Shown piece after piece: positions 18,571 to 28,736 of a stretch of 31,623 nucleotides of DNA. The translations under genes were made by a program, and so were the position numbers. The first letter of the stretch is position 1, and every line of letters starts with the position of its first letter. The stretch is from Acanthamoeba sp. SK_2022b. Taxonomy: Eukaryota > Discosea > Longamoebia > Acanthamoebidae. Below the pieces are notes generated by a model that was not told the origin of the DNA, ran no database searches, and worked only from the letters and a program-made list of their open reading frames with translations. The stretch lies in NCBI GenBank assembly GCA_027943245.1, contig JANDJZ010000639.1, positions 1-31,623 of the forward strand, read 5' to 3'.

Positions 18571-19060
18571 GCTGAAGAAGCTCGGTCGATTCGAGCTGCC
18601 CCACTCGCCTGCAGGTGCCCGCGCCCAGTTTTTGGGAGTTCTCGTGATCGAGCGTCAGTGCGGCCGCCAGCCTCTGCGGGGCGCGCACGACTGCAAGAAA
18701 CCCGGTGAACGTTGCTGGCTGCGGCACTTCCACGGTCAACGCGCTGTGCGCATCAAGTTTGTCTCCTCTCTCTCTCTCTCTCAGAGTCTGTGTGTGTGTA
18801 AGTGCCCGACCGCGAAGGGCGGCCTGTGTCGTTGTCGTCAATGGCGTGTCCTGTCTGCTTTTATGGCATGGAGCGTCGCTGTGTCATTCTTCTTCTTGTT
18901 GTTCTCGTTTCTTGGAACCCTCTCCTCCGTGGTTCTCACTCACAGCTACAGTCTTTCCGCTTTTGCACATGTTCACATGAACATGTGGCTGTGCGTACGA
19001 GTAGAAGGAGTTGCGGGGCTGTCTGTCATTGTTGACATGTTGTGATCGTAAGGGGGGGGG
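18571..19060 (+). other. Open coding-like tail, (CT)n and short palindrome
   Basis: A plus frame from about 18490 reads EQARDKLALEATQPP, DDPLKRLKKLGRFELPH and ARAQFLGVLVIERQCGRQP, possibly a detached piece of the same or another gene. A CT/GT microsatellite lies at 18766-18800. A 22-bp palindrome (CACATGTTCA, CA, TGAACATGTG) lies at 18966-18987. No complete gene is seen. Confidence 0.35.
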
Positions 19061-19157
19061 GGAGTGTTAAAAAGGTGTGGGCGCTCGTTCCCTCTTTTTC
19101 TTTGCTTTACACACACACTTAAAGCTCCCCTTCTACTCTTCTCTATACCACCCCACC
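19061..19157 (+). promoter_or_regulatory. Probable promoter of the basic repeat-protein gene
   Basis: A TTAAAAAGG element at about 19068 and pyrimidine-rich sequence (CTTTTTCTTTGC, CTTCTACTCTTCTC) lead to CACCATGACC, a good eukaryotic start context. The TATA-like role is inferred. Confidence 0.4.
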
Positions 19158-19715
19158 ATGACCACCACCGTTACCACAGTCAAGACCAGATCTACCACCC
19201 CCGCTACTCGCAAGCCAAGGTTCGTTCCCCCTCCACAAGCCACTAAACCTCCTCCTGTGCAGGCCAAAGCGACGGTGAAGAGGCCTGCAACTCAGGCCAG
19301 AGCTACAACCACCACTACGCGCCCACAGAGGTACGCGCCCCCTCCCCCGCGAGCCACTAAACCTCCTCCTGTGCAGGCCAAAGCGACGGTGAAGAGGCCT
19401 GCAACTCGGGCCAGAGCTACAACCACCACTACGCGCCCGCAGAGGTACGCACCCCCTCCCCCGCGAGCCACTAAACCTCGCGTGCAGGACACGACGACCA
19501 AGAGACCCACAACAACAGGCCCTACGCGCCCGCAGAGGCACGTTCCCACCCTCAAGACAACTAATGGGGGAGGGGGGCAAATTCCTCTCAGGAGCAGGAT
19601 GCACGCCGCACCAGAGGAGGCCAGAAAAAGGTGCGGCGAGGTCCGTCAAGGTACTACTTGGTGGCTGCTGACTAAGGCAGCCACCAAGCTCGCCGCTCTT
19701 GCCGCGCGCAACTGA
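19158..19715 (+). CDS. Small basic Thr/Pro/Arg-rich protein with 38-residue tandem repeats
   Basis: A single-exon frame of 185 codons from ATG 19158 to TGA 19715. It starts MTTTVTTVKTRSTTPATRKP. Two nearly identical 114-bp units (about 19240-19353 and 19354-19467) encode ATKPPPVQAKATVKRPAT followed by RATTTTTRPQRYAPPPPR-type sequence, and a shortened third unit follows. The C-terminal 50 residues are unique (GGGGQIPLRS, TTWWLLTKAATKLAALAARN). It has many Arg and Lys and few acids, which would suit DNA binding (H1-like tail) or a cell-wall protein. No signal peptide is seen and no family is recognised. Upstream ATGs in the same frame (19077) are less likely because that stretch is hydrophobic and pyrimidine-encoded. 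Confidence 0.65.
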   Translation: MTTTVTTVKTRSTTPATRKPRFVPPPQATKPPPVQAKATVKRPATQARATTTTTRPQRYAPPPPRATKPPPVQAKATVKRPATRARATTTTTRPQRYAPPPPRATKPRVQDTTTKRPTTTGPTRPQRHVPTLKTTNGGGGQIPLRSRMHAAPEEARKRCGEVRQGTTWWLLTKAATKLAALAARN

Positions 19716-19720
19716 TCATT

Positions 19721-19741
19721 TTTTGTCAACAAAAAACTCAT
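19721..19741 (+). terminator. AT-rich hairpin just after the stop codon
   Basis: TTTTTTGT-CA-ACAAAAAA forms an 18-base palindrome about 8 bases after the TGA of the basic repeat protein. A role in 3'-end formation or mRNA stability is only inferred. Repeated ACTAATTTCTT words follow to about 19830. Confidence 0.4.
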
Positions 19742-19961
19742 TTCTTTTCTTCCCAAAACAGGTCATCAGCGAGAAAACTAATTTCTTCTGTTTTTCCCCC
19801 TCCCCCCTCCCAAGACACTAATTTCTTTTCTTTCCTGGCCCGCTCCGTCTCAAAGTCCGTGCCGACGCCCAATGGGGGCTAGGCAAATAAAACAATGGCC
19901 CGTGTCTCACACCGACGCCACAAGGGCTAGGCACCAGGGGTACCTCAGACTTGATTCCCTG

Positions 19962-20005
19962 CCCCCACCCAGCAATGGAGGGGACCACCCGGTGCTGGGT
20001 AGGGG
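19962..20005. repeat. Hairpin-forming inverted repeat
   Basis: Arms 19962-19974 and 19993-20005 (CCCCCACCCAGCA and its complement with one mismatch) enclose an 18-base loop. No RNA family is recognised. The rest of 19745-20150 has no supported gene. Confidence 0.6.
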
Positions 20006-20261
20006 TGTGGTTATAGAAATTTCATCGGAATCGCTGCATTTCGCAGTTTCCTGGATGAATTTTCGCATGTTGGTCCTAATTAGGTAATTTTTAATAAACA
20101 CGATTTTCCGCCACCAGTTTCTCATGCTTTTCTTTGGGTGAGGGAGCGAGCGGGCCATTTCGCCTTCCCACCTGCCGCTAGCGCACAACCACCTTGCCCT
20201 CCGCAGGCTCGCGGCCACTCTCCCCGGCTTCGCGCACGGCTTCGTCTTCACGGCCTGCTGC

Positions 20262-20650
20262 GGGAGTTGCCCAAGCGCGCGAGCTCGACGAGCACCGACA
20301 GCGAGCGCGCCGATGTCCGACCCAGGACAGGGCGGAGACGGCGTTAAGGGAGGAGCCAGTGTATGTACGGACGGTGGTGGCCAACAACGAAGAATCGGAA
20401 GCCCAAAGGCCAAGTGAAGGAAGCCGATGGCCCGCGGGGGGGGAGGGACATCGACACCTCACGCCGCATTCTCTCTCTTCACTGTCTCGAAGGCCGTTGT
20501 GTGTCTCCGTCAGTCTTCTTTTTCGGGAAAGCGGAGGAGGTACTGGACCTGGTTCCACACAAGAGGGCGAGGGTCGCGACGATATATGAGGTCAAGGTCG
20601 ACTGCACTGCTCCCCGATCAAGGCAGCACACATGTGCTTGCCCTCAGCTA
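20262..20650 (+). repeat. Locally duplicated segment, copy 1
   Basis: Shared blocks in the same order occur here and at 21512-21705: CAAGCGCGCGAGCT, GTGAAGGAAGC, ACACCTCACGCCGCATTC, AAGGCCGTTGTGTGT and CCCCGATCAAGGCAGC. The copies are about 1.2 kb apart with different spacer lengths. Confidence 0.7.
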
Positions 20651-20797
20651 CCTCCGACCGCGCCGTCACGCGCAGGGCTTCCTCGGGCATCACGCCGCGA
20701 CCCGATGCCAATCTCCGCTACCTCGCCGAGGTACACCGCTCACTCTTTGACGTGATCACGGCTGCCATGCGGCACTGGTCTAACCTAAGAACTGGCG

Positions 20798-20803
20798 TGC
20801 GTG

Positions 20804-20867
<64 letters not shown>
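20798..20867. repeat. (GT)n microsatellite
   Basis: About 32 GT units, immediately after the donor of the 20623-20796 exon. Confidence 0.95.
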
Positions 20868-20870
<3 letters not shown>

Positions 20871-21511
20871 GCGTGTGACTGGTGATGGCCACGCGGCATC
20901 AGAACTGGAACGAAGGCGCAAGGTGCCCTTTGCGGCGGACGTGGTGGGGGGAGGACAAGTTTGGCTGCGATCACCGACGGGCTGACGCCTGCAGAGCTTG
21001 TCGGTACGCAAACTGCGCGCCTTCCCCCCCTCTCTGCATGAACCGCGCGCACACAATGAACGAAGGCACACGGGCAACGGTCCAACTGACGCTGCGACGG
21101 CACACAGCACGGTTGTCGAGACGGCCGTTCAACAACGAACGCCTCCAGACAGGTGGCCGCTCCCTGACGGCGCAGCAGGCCCTCTTGCCCTACAGCAGCA
21201 ATTCACCGGGTACAACATGCGCAGGTCGGCCGACGAGCTGGGCCAGCGTGACGCCTGCCATGCGGGCTGAGATGGAGGCCTCGGAGCTGGCCCGCCACAA
21301 AGGCCGACGCAGGGCTGCCGAGGTCAATGTGCACGGCATCAAGGAGGGCTGGCGCGGGGCTGAGCAGGCGCGCAAGGCGCTGGGGCAGCACGAGCGCAAG
21401 CTCAAGACCGCGCGCAGATCAAGGTGTTGTGGTGGCGCGCGTGCTACTGAAACACTCTGCACGCACATGCACACTGCTCCGGGTGGAGATAATTATTATT
21501 GAGAGGGAGCC

Positions 21512-21705
21512 GCTCAAGCGCGCGAGCTAGACGAGCAAGTGTACTGTCGTGAAGGAAGCTGATGACAGGAGGGGGGGACACCGACACCTCACGCCGCATT
21601 CACTATCTCTCTTTGGCTAGAAGGCCGTTGTGTGTGTGTGTCTCCGTCTTCTTCACCGGTTCTCACGGATTGTGCTCCCCCGATCAAGGCAGCGCACCTC
21701 GAGCC
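21512..21705 (+). repeat. Locally duplicated segment, copy 2
   Basis: Diverged, shortened copy of 20262-20650 with the same ordered blocks. The coding word here is AQARELDEQVYC with a TAG in place of one codon. Confidence 0.65.
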
Positions 21706-21801
21706 CCGCCGCCTTCATCTCGTACAAGATTGTCCCTACCGCGTCCCACGCCGGCCAATCATTTTAGCCACCAGATCAGGTTGAGACTGCATGCCCGAGG
21801 C

Positions 21802-23251
21802 TGGTCAGCCCAAAGTCGCTCACCTGCACCGCCATGGGGAAGATTAGCTACGAACACGCATGATGGAGCTGTTGTTGGGGAAGGAGGAGCGGCGGACCTT
21901 GACGTTCCACTTGGAGTCGAGCAGCAGATTGAGCGACTTGAGGTCCCTGCACGACGCCCGATGAGTGCTGGAAGTGCATGCCTGGAACGCCATCTTGGTC
22001 TTGAGCTTGGACGGGATCTCCGGAATCAGCTCGTTGTGCAGCAGCTGCCGGACATCGCCACGCCGTGCGAGACGTAGGTGCCGAAGGTTAAGCAACCAGC
22101 TAGTCATATCGACGCTGCCATGAACAGCACCACGTTCGGATGCCTCAACGTCGTCATCACGTGGATCTCCTCGGCAAAGTCCTTTTGCATCTCCTTGTTC
22201 ACCACGGGCATGTTTGCCTCCACCATCTTGACGGCTACCTCTGTGCCGCGCCACTTGGCCTTGAACACCTCGCCGTAGCCGCCGGTGCCGATCGCCTCTC
22301 CGAGCTCGATCTCGCTCCAGTCGACGTGCCACTCCTGTCGCCGCCGCTGATTCCGCCTTAGCATGACGGCCATCACCACCACAAGCGCCACGATCACGCA
22401 CAGCAGGAACACAGCAAAAGGAATGGCCGCAGCCAGCAACGTTCACCGGCTTCCAACCACAGAGAGAGTGGTCTCTTCCGTGTGCCAGAGTTTGCAGTGG
22501 GGCTTCTCAGAAAACTTATACTTTATTGTTGCTTGCTGTCTTGTTCTCACATACTGAGATTGAAGTCAACGACGACAAGGGCGCCCTTCAAGTTGGAATC
22601 CCAGGGATCGTAGTCCTTCACATGCAGCAAGCTTGACACACCTTTTCTGCTAAGGGTAACGGTGAGGGGGCTTGTCGAGTTCGCGATGTAGCTGATACTA
22701 ACTGTGAGCTCCTCTGTGAGAGACAAGGAATCATCATCTCAGTGTGATCGCCATTCATTGCCAGGACTATGGGCAAGCATACGGTTGGTTGTGCTCTGGA
22801 TGGTGAAGGTGGCTAGCCACCAGCTAGAAGGTTGCTTGCCAAAGTATGGACCCACACGACAAGCAAATCCTGCCCGCACACCGTCATCACTTTAAGGTTG
22901 TGGTTCCAACTTTGCTGGCCCAAACCACAGGGTGACATACCACCAGAACCAAAGATTTGCGGGAAGGGAGTCTTGACTTCAATACCCCATGTGCTATTAG
23001 TGCTCGTCAACTTCCAGGGGCGGTCCAGGGGATCTATATGTTTGGGGTGAGGGCACTCGGTAAAAGGGATGGGATAGAGTGGGCCACAAACCTCCATTGT
23101 TGAGCACAATGAGCGCTTCGGAGTAGGTTATGTTGGCACTGCCATGGACAGCCTTGGTCATGGTGGTGGCAAAGGGAAGGATGGAGGCATTGGCAAGGGC
23201 TGCCACCACACAGAGGAGCGTGGCCACAAGTACTGTAGTGCAAGAGTTCAT
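21802..23251 (-). pseudogene. Broken receptor-like kinase: signal peptide, ectodomain, TM helix, kinase
   Basis: Starts at ATG 23251 with a signal peptide (MNSCTTVLVATLLCVVAALA). Exons 23251-23092 and 23033-about 22892 encode NITYSEALIVLNNG and RPWKLTSTNSTWGIEV. After a one-base frame change near 22892 come SDDGVRAGFACRVGPYFG and WWLATFTIQSTTN (to 22783). Exon 22713-22555 encodes ELTVSISYIANSTS and VKDYDPWDSNLKGALVVVDF. From about 22440 a TM helix (FAVFLLCVIVALVVVMAVML) leads to the kinase N-lobe: GEAIGTGGYGEVF (glycine loop), VAVKMVEA (ATP-binding Lys) and HPNVVLFMAAS. The hinge is lost and a stop follows (22106-22104). LLHNELIPEIPSKL and a shifted copy of the catalytic loop (CRDLK in place of HRDLK) then run to 21802. 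TM and ectodomain frames also do not connect. An inactive receptor kinase. Confidence 0.75.
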
Positions 23252-23624
23252 CGTGCTGCTGGTAGAGAGCGTGATGGTATGCCAGTCAAGTCTTCTCTTT
23301 TATATCTTCCCCGCAGCCCCGATAGATTTTACCAAATAGACGCGGTCGTTGCTTTCCTGTGCCCCCCGATAGATTTTACCTAAACAAAAGGAAAGCACGC
23401 CAGCAATCCTGACATCCTGGCGGTACATTTACCCAACAATCTGGAAAGGCAGAGGAGGAACCTGTCTTTTCCATGAATCTGATGCTGCCCCTTCCAGCTT
23501 GGGTTCTTGTACGACAGCCACAGAGTGAGTAACCAGTTTGTTATAAATAAATGGTGTGGCGATCACTGTAGCCTGGGCCTTTTCTCCAGCATCAGCACAC
23601 AGGCCTCCATCGTGGCGCCTGCTG
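23252..23624. other. Intergenic, no gene seen
   Basis: It carries two copies of CCCGATAGATTTTACC about 50 bp apart (near 23318 and 23368) upstream of the receptor-kinase remnant. They could be promoter elements or a small tandem repeat. Confidence 0.35.
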
Positions 23625-24985
23625 GTGTGATGGAGTGGTGGTGTTCCTTTGATGGTGTGATGGTGTTGTGATGGTGGTGTGGTGATGATGTTGTGGTGTT
23701 GATGATTATGCGGTTTGCACCACCACACCATCACCATAAGCTTACCACCACAACAAAATCACCACTACAACAGCATCACAACATCATAACAACAGCATCA
23801 CCACAACACCACACCACACAACATCACTACACCATCACCACAACAACACCACAACACGACATCAAACACAACACCACCACATCACCACAACCTCCCCTCC
23901 ACCCCATGGGGTGGTGTTGTGGTGATGCTGTGGTGATGTTGTCTTGCAGTGGTGTTCTGATGTTTATTGGGGCACTACAACACCACACCACCCCACACCA
24001 GCACCACCAGACCACAACACAACAACATCACCACCTAAACACCAGCACAACACCACCACCATCACCCCACCACCACACAATCACCACACCAATCCACAAC
24101 ACAACATCACCACAACATCACCACAACATCACCACACCAATACCACAACACAACAACATCCCCACAACATCACCACCATCCCCACAACAACACCACTCCA
24201 CAACAACACCACAACAGCACTACTACACCACCACACCATTCCACATCAGCACAACATCACTACACCATCACCAGCACCACAAAACCACCACCACAACACC
24301 ATAACACACCATCACCACACCATCACCACCACAATACCACAACACCGCCACAACACCACCACAATACCACCACAACACCATCACCACACCATCACCACCA
24401 TCACCACAACAGCACCACAACACCCCCACAGCACCACCACAACACCACCACGATGCCACCACAACACCAGTGCACAGAACAAAAACAACATTACCACAAC
24501 ATCACCACAACACCACCACACCATCACCACAACACAACAACATCACCACAACACTACCACAACACCACCACAACACCACATCATTATCACTACATCACCA
24601 CCACGTCACCACAACACCACCACATCAGTACCACAACATAACCACACACACCACCTCTCCACCACACCATCACACACACCCTCCATAACAACACCATCAC
24701 ATACACCATCACCATCACAACAGCATCACCACACCACACCATCACCACACCATCACCACACCATCACAACACAAGATCACCAGCATAACACCAGCACCAC
24801 AACACCATTACACCATCATCAACACCACCACCACCACTACAACACCACAATGTCATCAAAACATCACAACATCACCATATCATCACCCACCTCACTACAC
24901 CACCCACCATCACCCACCACAACAAGAACACTCCCAGACCACTACACCACATCACATCAACACACCACACACCACTAACCACTAA
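23625..24985. repeat. Long CA-rich satellite with GT-rich edge
   Basis: GT-rich sequence (23625-23712) flips to CA-rich sequence running to about 24985, interrupted at 23905-23950 by a GT-rich patch. A 16-bp palindrome (CCACCCCATGGGGTGG, 23899-23914) marks that internal switch. Words such as CACCACAACACC dominate. A 344-codon open frame (23944-24978) has no signal peptide and is attributed to the low T content. Confidence 0.9.
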
Positions 24986-25160
24986 CCACTACTGTTGTAA
25001 CTTTGGGCCAAGGTAAATTGTGATCAGTAATCAAGATGATGGCCAATCTGCGTCACACCAGATAGGAAAAGGAGAAAAGCGCTGTGGTACAAGCAAAAAC
25101 TCTTTTTCCCTCCCGCACACAGAGATTTTCCCTAGGTTTCCTTCTGCTTTTTACTGGACG

Positions 25161-25816
25161 ATGGAAGACTTGCTCGTGGCCGAAGATGATGGGGTACTCG
25201 GTAACACACCTGGAGCGGAAGAGCAGGTGCACGCACTTATGGCGAGCGCACAGGCTACGCTACACTCCAGTACGCATACCTAAGTTGGGGCGGGTGGTGA
25301 GTTGGCTCTCGTAAGTTGAAAGAGTGGGGGATAGTGGGCCGTGAGCTGGAGCGCTTGCAGGGCGTGTGTGCGCTTATCCTGGCACGTCTCGCAAATGCGG
25401 CCAAGGTACCCGCGCCATCCGTCCAAGTGCGGGCCACGTGCCGCGCTGATTCTCACGCCACCGCAGCCTCTGGCAGTTGCCGAAGAACCGACCGAGCACA
25501 CGGAGGGCTCGCTGGAGAACGGATCCACAGGCCTGGCGGAAAGGGGACAGGCTCGCGGTTTGACTGCCTATCTGACGCGGCACCTCCGGGAGCTGCAAGA
25601 GCAAGCCTTACTCTCTGGTTCCATCCCATTCTTCAGCTTCCCCTCCCTCGCCCTCTTCCTGCCCTCGCTCACCCGCTGGCGAACCTGTCGTGTGGCGTTG
25701 CAGCTGCCCTGCTGGCGTCCGTTGTCATCGATCAAGTAGGCAGCGACGGCTCCACCAAGACCGGTGCCCACATCTCACTACACATCGCACATACACTCCT
25801 CTCACACATCACTAAT

Positions 25817-25877
<61 letters not shown>

Positions 25878-26563
25878 GCGGTGGTGGTGTCCTCTCTCCG
25901 TCTGTAACGCCCTCTGTGTTGCGTCACGCCATGATATATCCTCCCACCAGGTGGTGGCCGCTACCTCTGTCTCGGCAATGGAGACCTGAAGCCTGGCCTC
26001 AGCCTGAGCGTAGCCCCTCCGCCCTTCCTCTCCCTTGTTTGCGCGGGGCCGATGGCTGAGACAGAAAGGGGGCAGGTGGACGACGTGCGACGAGGGCTGG
26101 AGCACACCGTCCAAGAGCAGTGGAGACAGCTGCGACAGGCAGTTCTGCGCAACCACGTCCTGCAGCGGGAGAACGCGTTCCTCTCCCAGACGATACAGCG
26201 CTACCAAGTACCCCCCCCTTTCTTCTTCTTCTCCCCCCCCCACATTTTCAGTGAGCGGGTGATCGCCCAGTCCCATATCCCATTTATTTGGTTATTCTGA
26301 TTTTCGAGTGAAACAAGCGCACGCGAAAACCTTTGACCAAAGAGACCGAATTACAATTCGTTCGTTATCTAACCCGTGGATCCAATGGATGGCAGGCTCA
26401 GCTCTGCATCGTGGACAGGAAAGCCCAGAGCCTGGAAAGTGTCAACGCCCGCAAACGAGAAGAGCACGTCGAGGTGCCCACCACACTTTACCTACACACC
26501 CACTCTCTCTCTCTCTCTCTCTCCCCCCCTTCACCTCAGGTTCATAATCGCATATTGGGGCTC

Positions 26564-26633
<70 letters not shown>

Positions 26634-28108
26634 TTTGTATGCTTCAGGAGCGGCTGCAGCTGCAGATGCAGGTGCAGGAGCTGCAGGAAAAACTTCTCGC
26701 CCACGCACCCCATCCTCATACCCGCAAGCGCTCTGGTAACCAACAACCAACAACCAACAACCAACAACCAACAACCAACAACCAACAACCAACAACCAAC
26801 AACCAACAACCAACAACCAACAACCAACAACCAACGCCAAAACCCCTCATCACCACCACACGCCCTCATATCTGCACACCCAACGATAGAGGCATCGCCG
26901 GAACTCCAGCAGGAAGTCGAGAAGCGGAAGGAAATGGAGGACAAGTATCGAAAGGCGCGGGACGAACTGCACTACCACAAGCAGGAATGGTACCGAAATT
27001 GATTGGAGGAAAATTGCGCTGTGATGTTGGTGTGGTTTCTTGGATTGGCGCCAACCTGGCCAGGCCTGGCGTGAGCTTACCTCCTCCTCCTCCTCCTCCT
27101 CCTCCTCCTCCTCCTCTTCTCCCACTATGGAATGCAATGGTATGTGTCTGGGTGGCCAGGGGGCGACAAGTGCAGGAGCTGCGGCAGGAGAACGCCCTGC
27201 AGATCTCTCTCTTGAAGAGGCGCCACGCGCAGGAGCTACAGCACAAGCAGGCACAGCACGATGCCCTCCGCGCCGAATGCGAGCAGCTCAAGAAGGAGAT
27301 CAGTGCCCTCAGCCAGGAACAGGTTCTTCGATCCTCCCCCCCCAACACTCTCCCTCTCCTCCTACCCGATACATGCTCGCTGATTGGTTGGTGGTTGGTG
27401 GTTGGTTGGCAGGAGCAAAGCAGGCGCAAGGCCAACGTGGAGAAGATGCGTCGGCCCACGACCGCTCTCGCGCACTTCACCGCCTCGCCCGCCCCGTCGC
27501 CCCTGCCGTCCCCCATCCGCATGGCCTCCTCGCCGGCGGCCAGGCAGCAGGGCCCGGCTCCCTTCACTCCGCTGCTCGCGGCGTCGCCTCAGCGCAGGGG
27601 CGCACGCCCGCCCCGCCCCAGGCCAACCCGGACACAACAGGAGAACGACGGCGATGGTAACGATGGTAACGATGATGGTGATGATGACGCCGAGGAAGAA
27701 GAGGAGCAGGAGGATGAGGAGGGGGGAGGGAGCGAAAGTGGTAGGCGGGAGCCAACCCCCGCACGACTCCCTTTCGACGACAAGACGCACGTGAGGGGCA
27801 AGCAACAACAACAACAACAACAGCAAACTTTGTTGCAGGAGGACCTCTACGAAAAGGACATGACCTTCTCCTTCATCGACGACGCGGACATGGTGCGCGT
27901 GGGTGGGTGGGTGGGTGGGTGTCCATTGCACGCTCCTTACTGATACGACCCTCCACACACGCAGGGCGAGGACATGCTGGCGCTTTCGCGAGAGCTTTCC
28001 TTCGCCACCACGCCGACCACCAACGGAGGCGACAGCCGCCCTCATCACCACCACCACCACAACGGCGACGAGCCTAGCCGCACCGTGCGCCGCCGCATCC
28101 TAAATTGA
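25161..28108 (+). CDS. Large coiled-coil protein, about 13 exons
   Basis: Exons 25161-25269, 25335-25405, 25467-25617, 25704-25735, about 25951 to 25989, about 26061-26207, 26396-26473, 26648-26735, 26890-26989, 27160-27322, 27413-27790, 27839-27892 and 27965-28108 join in phase, apart from the fifth. The N-terminus reads MEDLLVAEDDGVLGN. Helical segments follow (GRELERLQGVCALILARLAN, TVQEQWRQLRQAVLRNHVL, ERLQLQMQVQELQEKLL, ELQQEVEKRKEMEDKYRKA, QVQELRQENALQISLLKRRH). After these come a Pro/Ala-rich linker, an acidic Asp/Glu stretch and a tail with DLYEKDMTFSFIDDADM and a His run, ending RTVRRRILN. The fifth exon hits a TGA (25987) in the expected frame, so its 3' border is wrong or a base is missing. 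Probably a cytoskeletal or trafficking scaffold; family not identified. Confidence 0.78.
25818..25876. repeat. (CA)n microsatellite in an intron
   Basis: About 29 CA units in the intron after exon 4 of the coiled-coil gene. Confidence 0.95.
26566..26632. repeat. (GT)n microsatellite in an intron
   Basis: About 33 GT units ending 15 bases before the acceptor of the 26648 exon. Confidence 0.95.
26739..26835. repeat. CAACAAC heptamer array in an intron
   Basis: About 13 nearly perfect 7-bp units beginning right after the donor at 26736. Confidence 0.95.
27081..27117. repeat. CTC trinucleotide tract in an intron
   Basis: About 12 CTC units within intron 26990-27159. Confidence 0.9.
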
Positions 28109-28239
28109 GGACATGCTCCAGCTTGTGAACTACAAACAACCACCCCCCTTGCCGGCAGAGAGCCATCTTGGCCAAGGATCGATCGCGCGCCGTTCGTCGT
28201 CGTCGTTGTTGTTGTTGCTCTCTTTCTCTCTCTCTCTCC

Positions 28240-28678
28240 TCAAATGCGTCGCTGCTCGAGCTTGAGCGGGCCCAGCACCACGAACGGTCCGCTCTTGCGC
28301 GCTGACCCGGTCCTCACCTGCACGCAAGGAACGCGAGGTACACGTGTGAGGCCGGAGGAGAGAGAGAGAAGATGAGAGAGGGGAGATATCATCCACACCC
28401 ACCTTGAGGTAGTAGACAACTTCGAAGGACGACTGCCCGTCGCTGACTGTCGGGGCGAGGCTGAAGGGCAGCTTGAAGAACACCCGGTTCTGGTACCGGA
28501 ACCGGCCCTTCACCGGAAACCTGCCGGATGTGTGGGAGGCGTTGAGAGAGAGAGAGAGAGAGGTAGAGAGGGGGGATATTACCCTAGCGGCGACACCTCC
28601 AGATTGATCACCTCCTCCTGTGCACAAGACGCCCACCGCGTTATCGGTCGACTCACACACACATCACACACACACACA

Positions 28679-28736
<58 letters not shown>

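Larger units (their letters stand above)
20150..21480 (+). pseudogene. Unresolved, frame-broken coding region (coiled-coil-like)
   Basis: Coding-like plus-strand pieces do not join cleanly. They are: about 20265-20420, AQARELDEHRQRARRC and ETALREEPVYVRTVVANNEE; a clean exon 20623-20796 (58 codons, flanked by AG and GTGCGT) with PDANLRYLAEVHRSLFDVI and TAAMRHWSNLR; after a (GT)n intron, SELERRRKVPFAADVV, then after a frame change at a G run (about 20945-20950) ITDGLTPAELV with donor GTACGC (about 21003); about 21100-21250, DRWPLPDGAAGPLALQQQF; and about 21255-21415, MRAEMEASELARHKGRRRAA and EQARKALGQHERKLKTA. Helical, charged pieces suggest one former gene. Family unknown. Confidence 0.4.

Noticed and set aside
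23944..24978. 344-codon Thr/His-rich open frame in the CA-rich satellite
   Set aside because: A/C-rich sequence contains hardly any stop codons, so length is not evidence. Unlike the 10322 frame it lacks a signal peptide or any unique start.
26739..26835. Telomere-like array
   Set aside because: The CAACAAC heptamer lies inside an intron flanked by coding exons on both sides and does not match TTAGGG-type telomeres.
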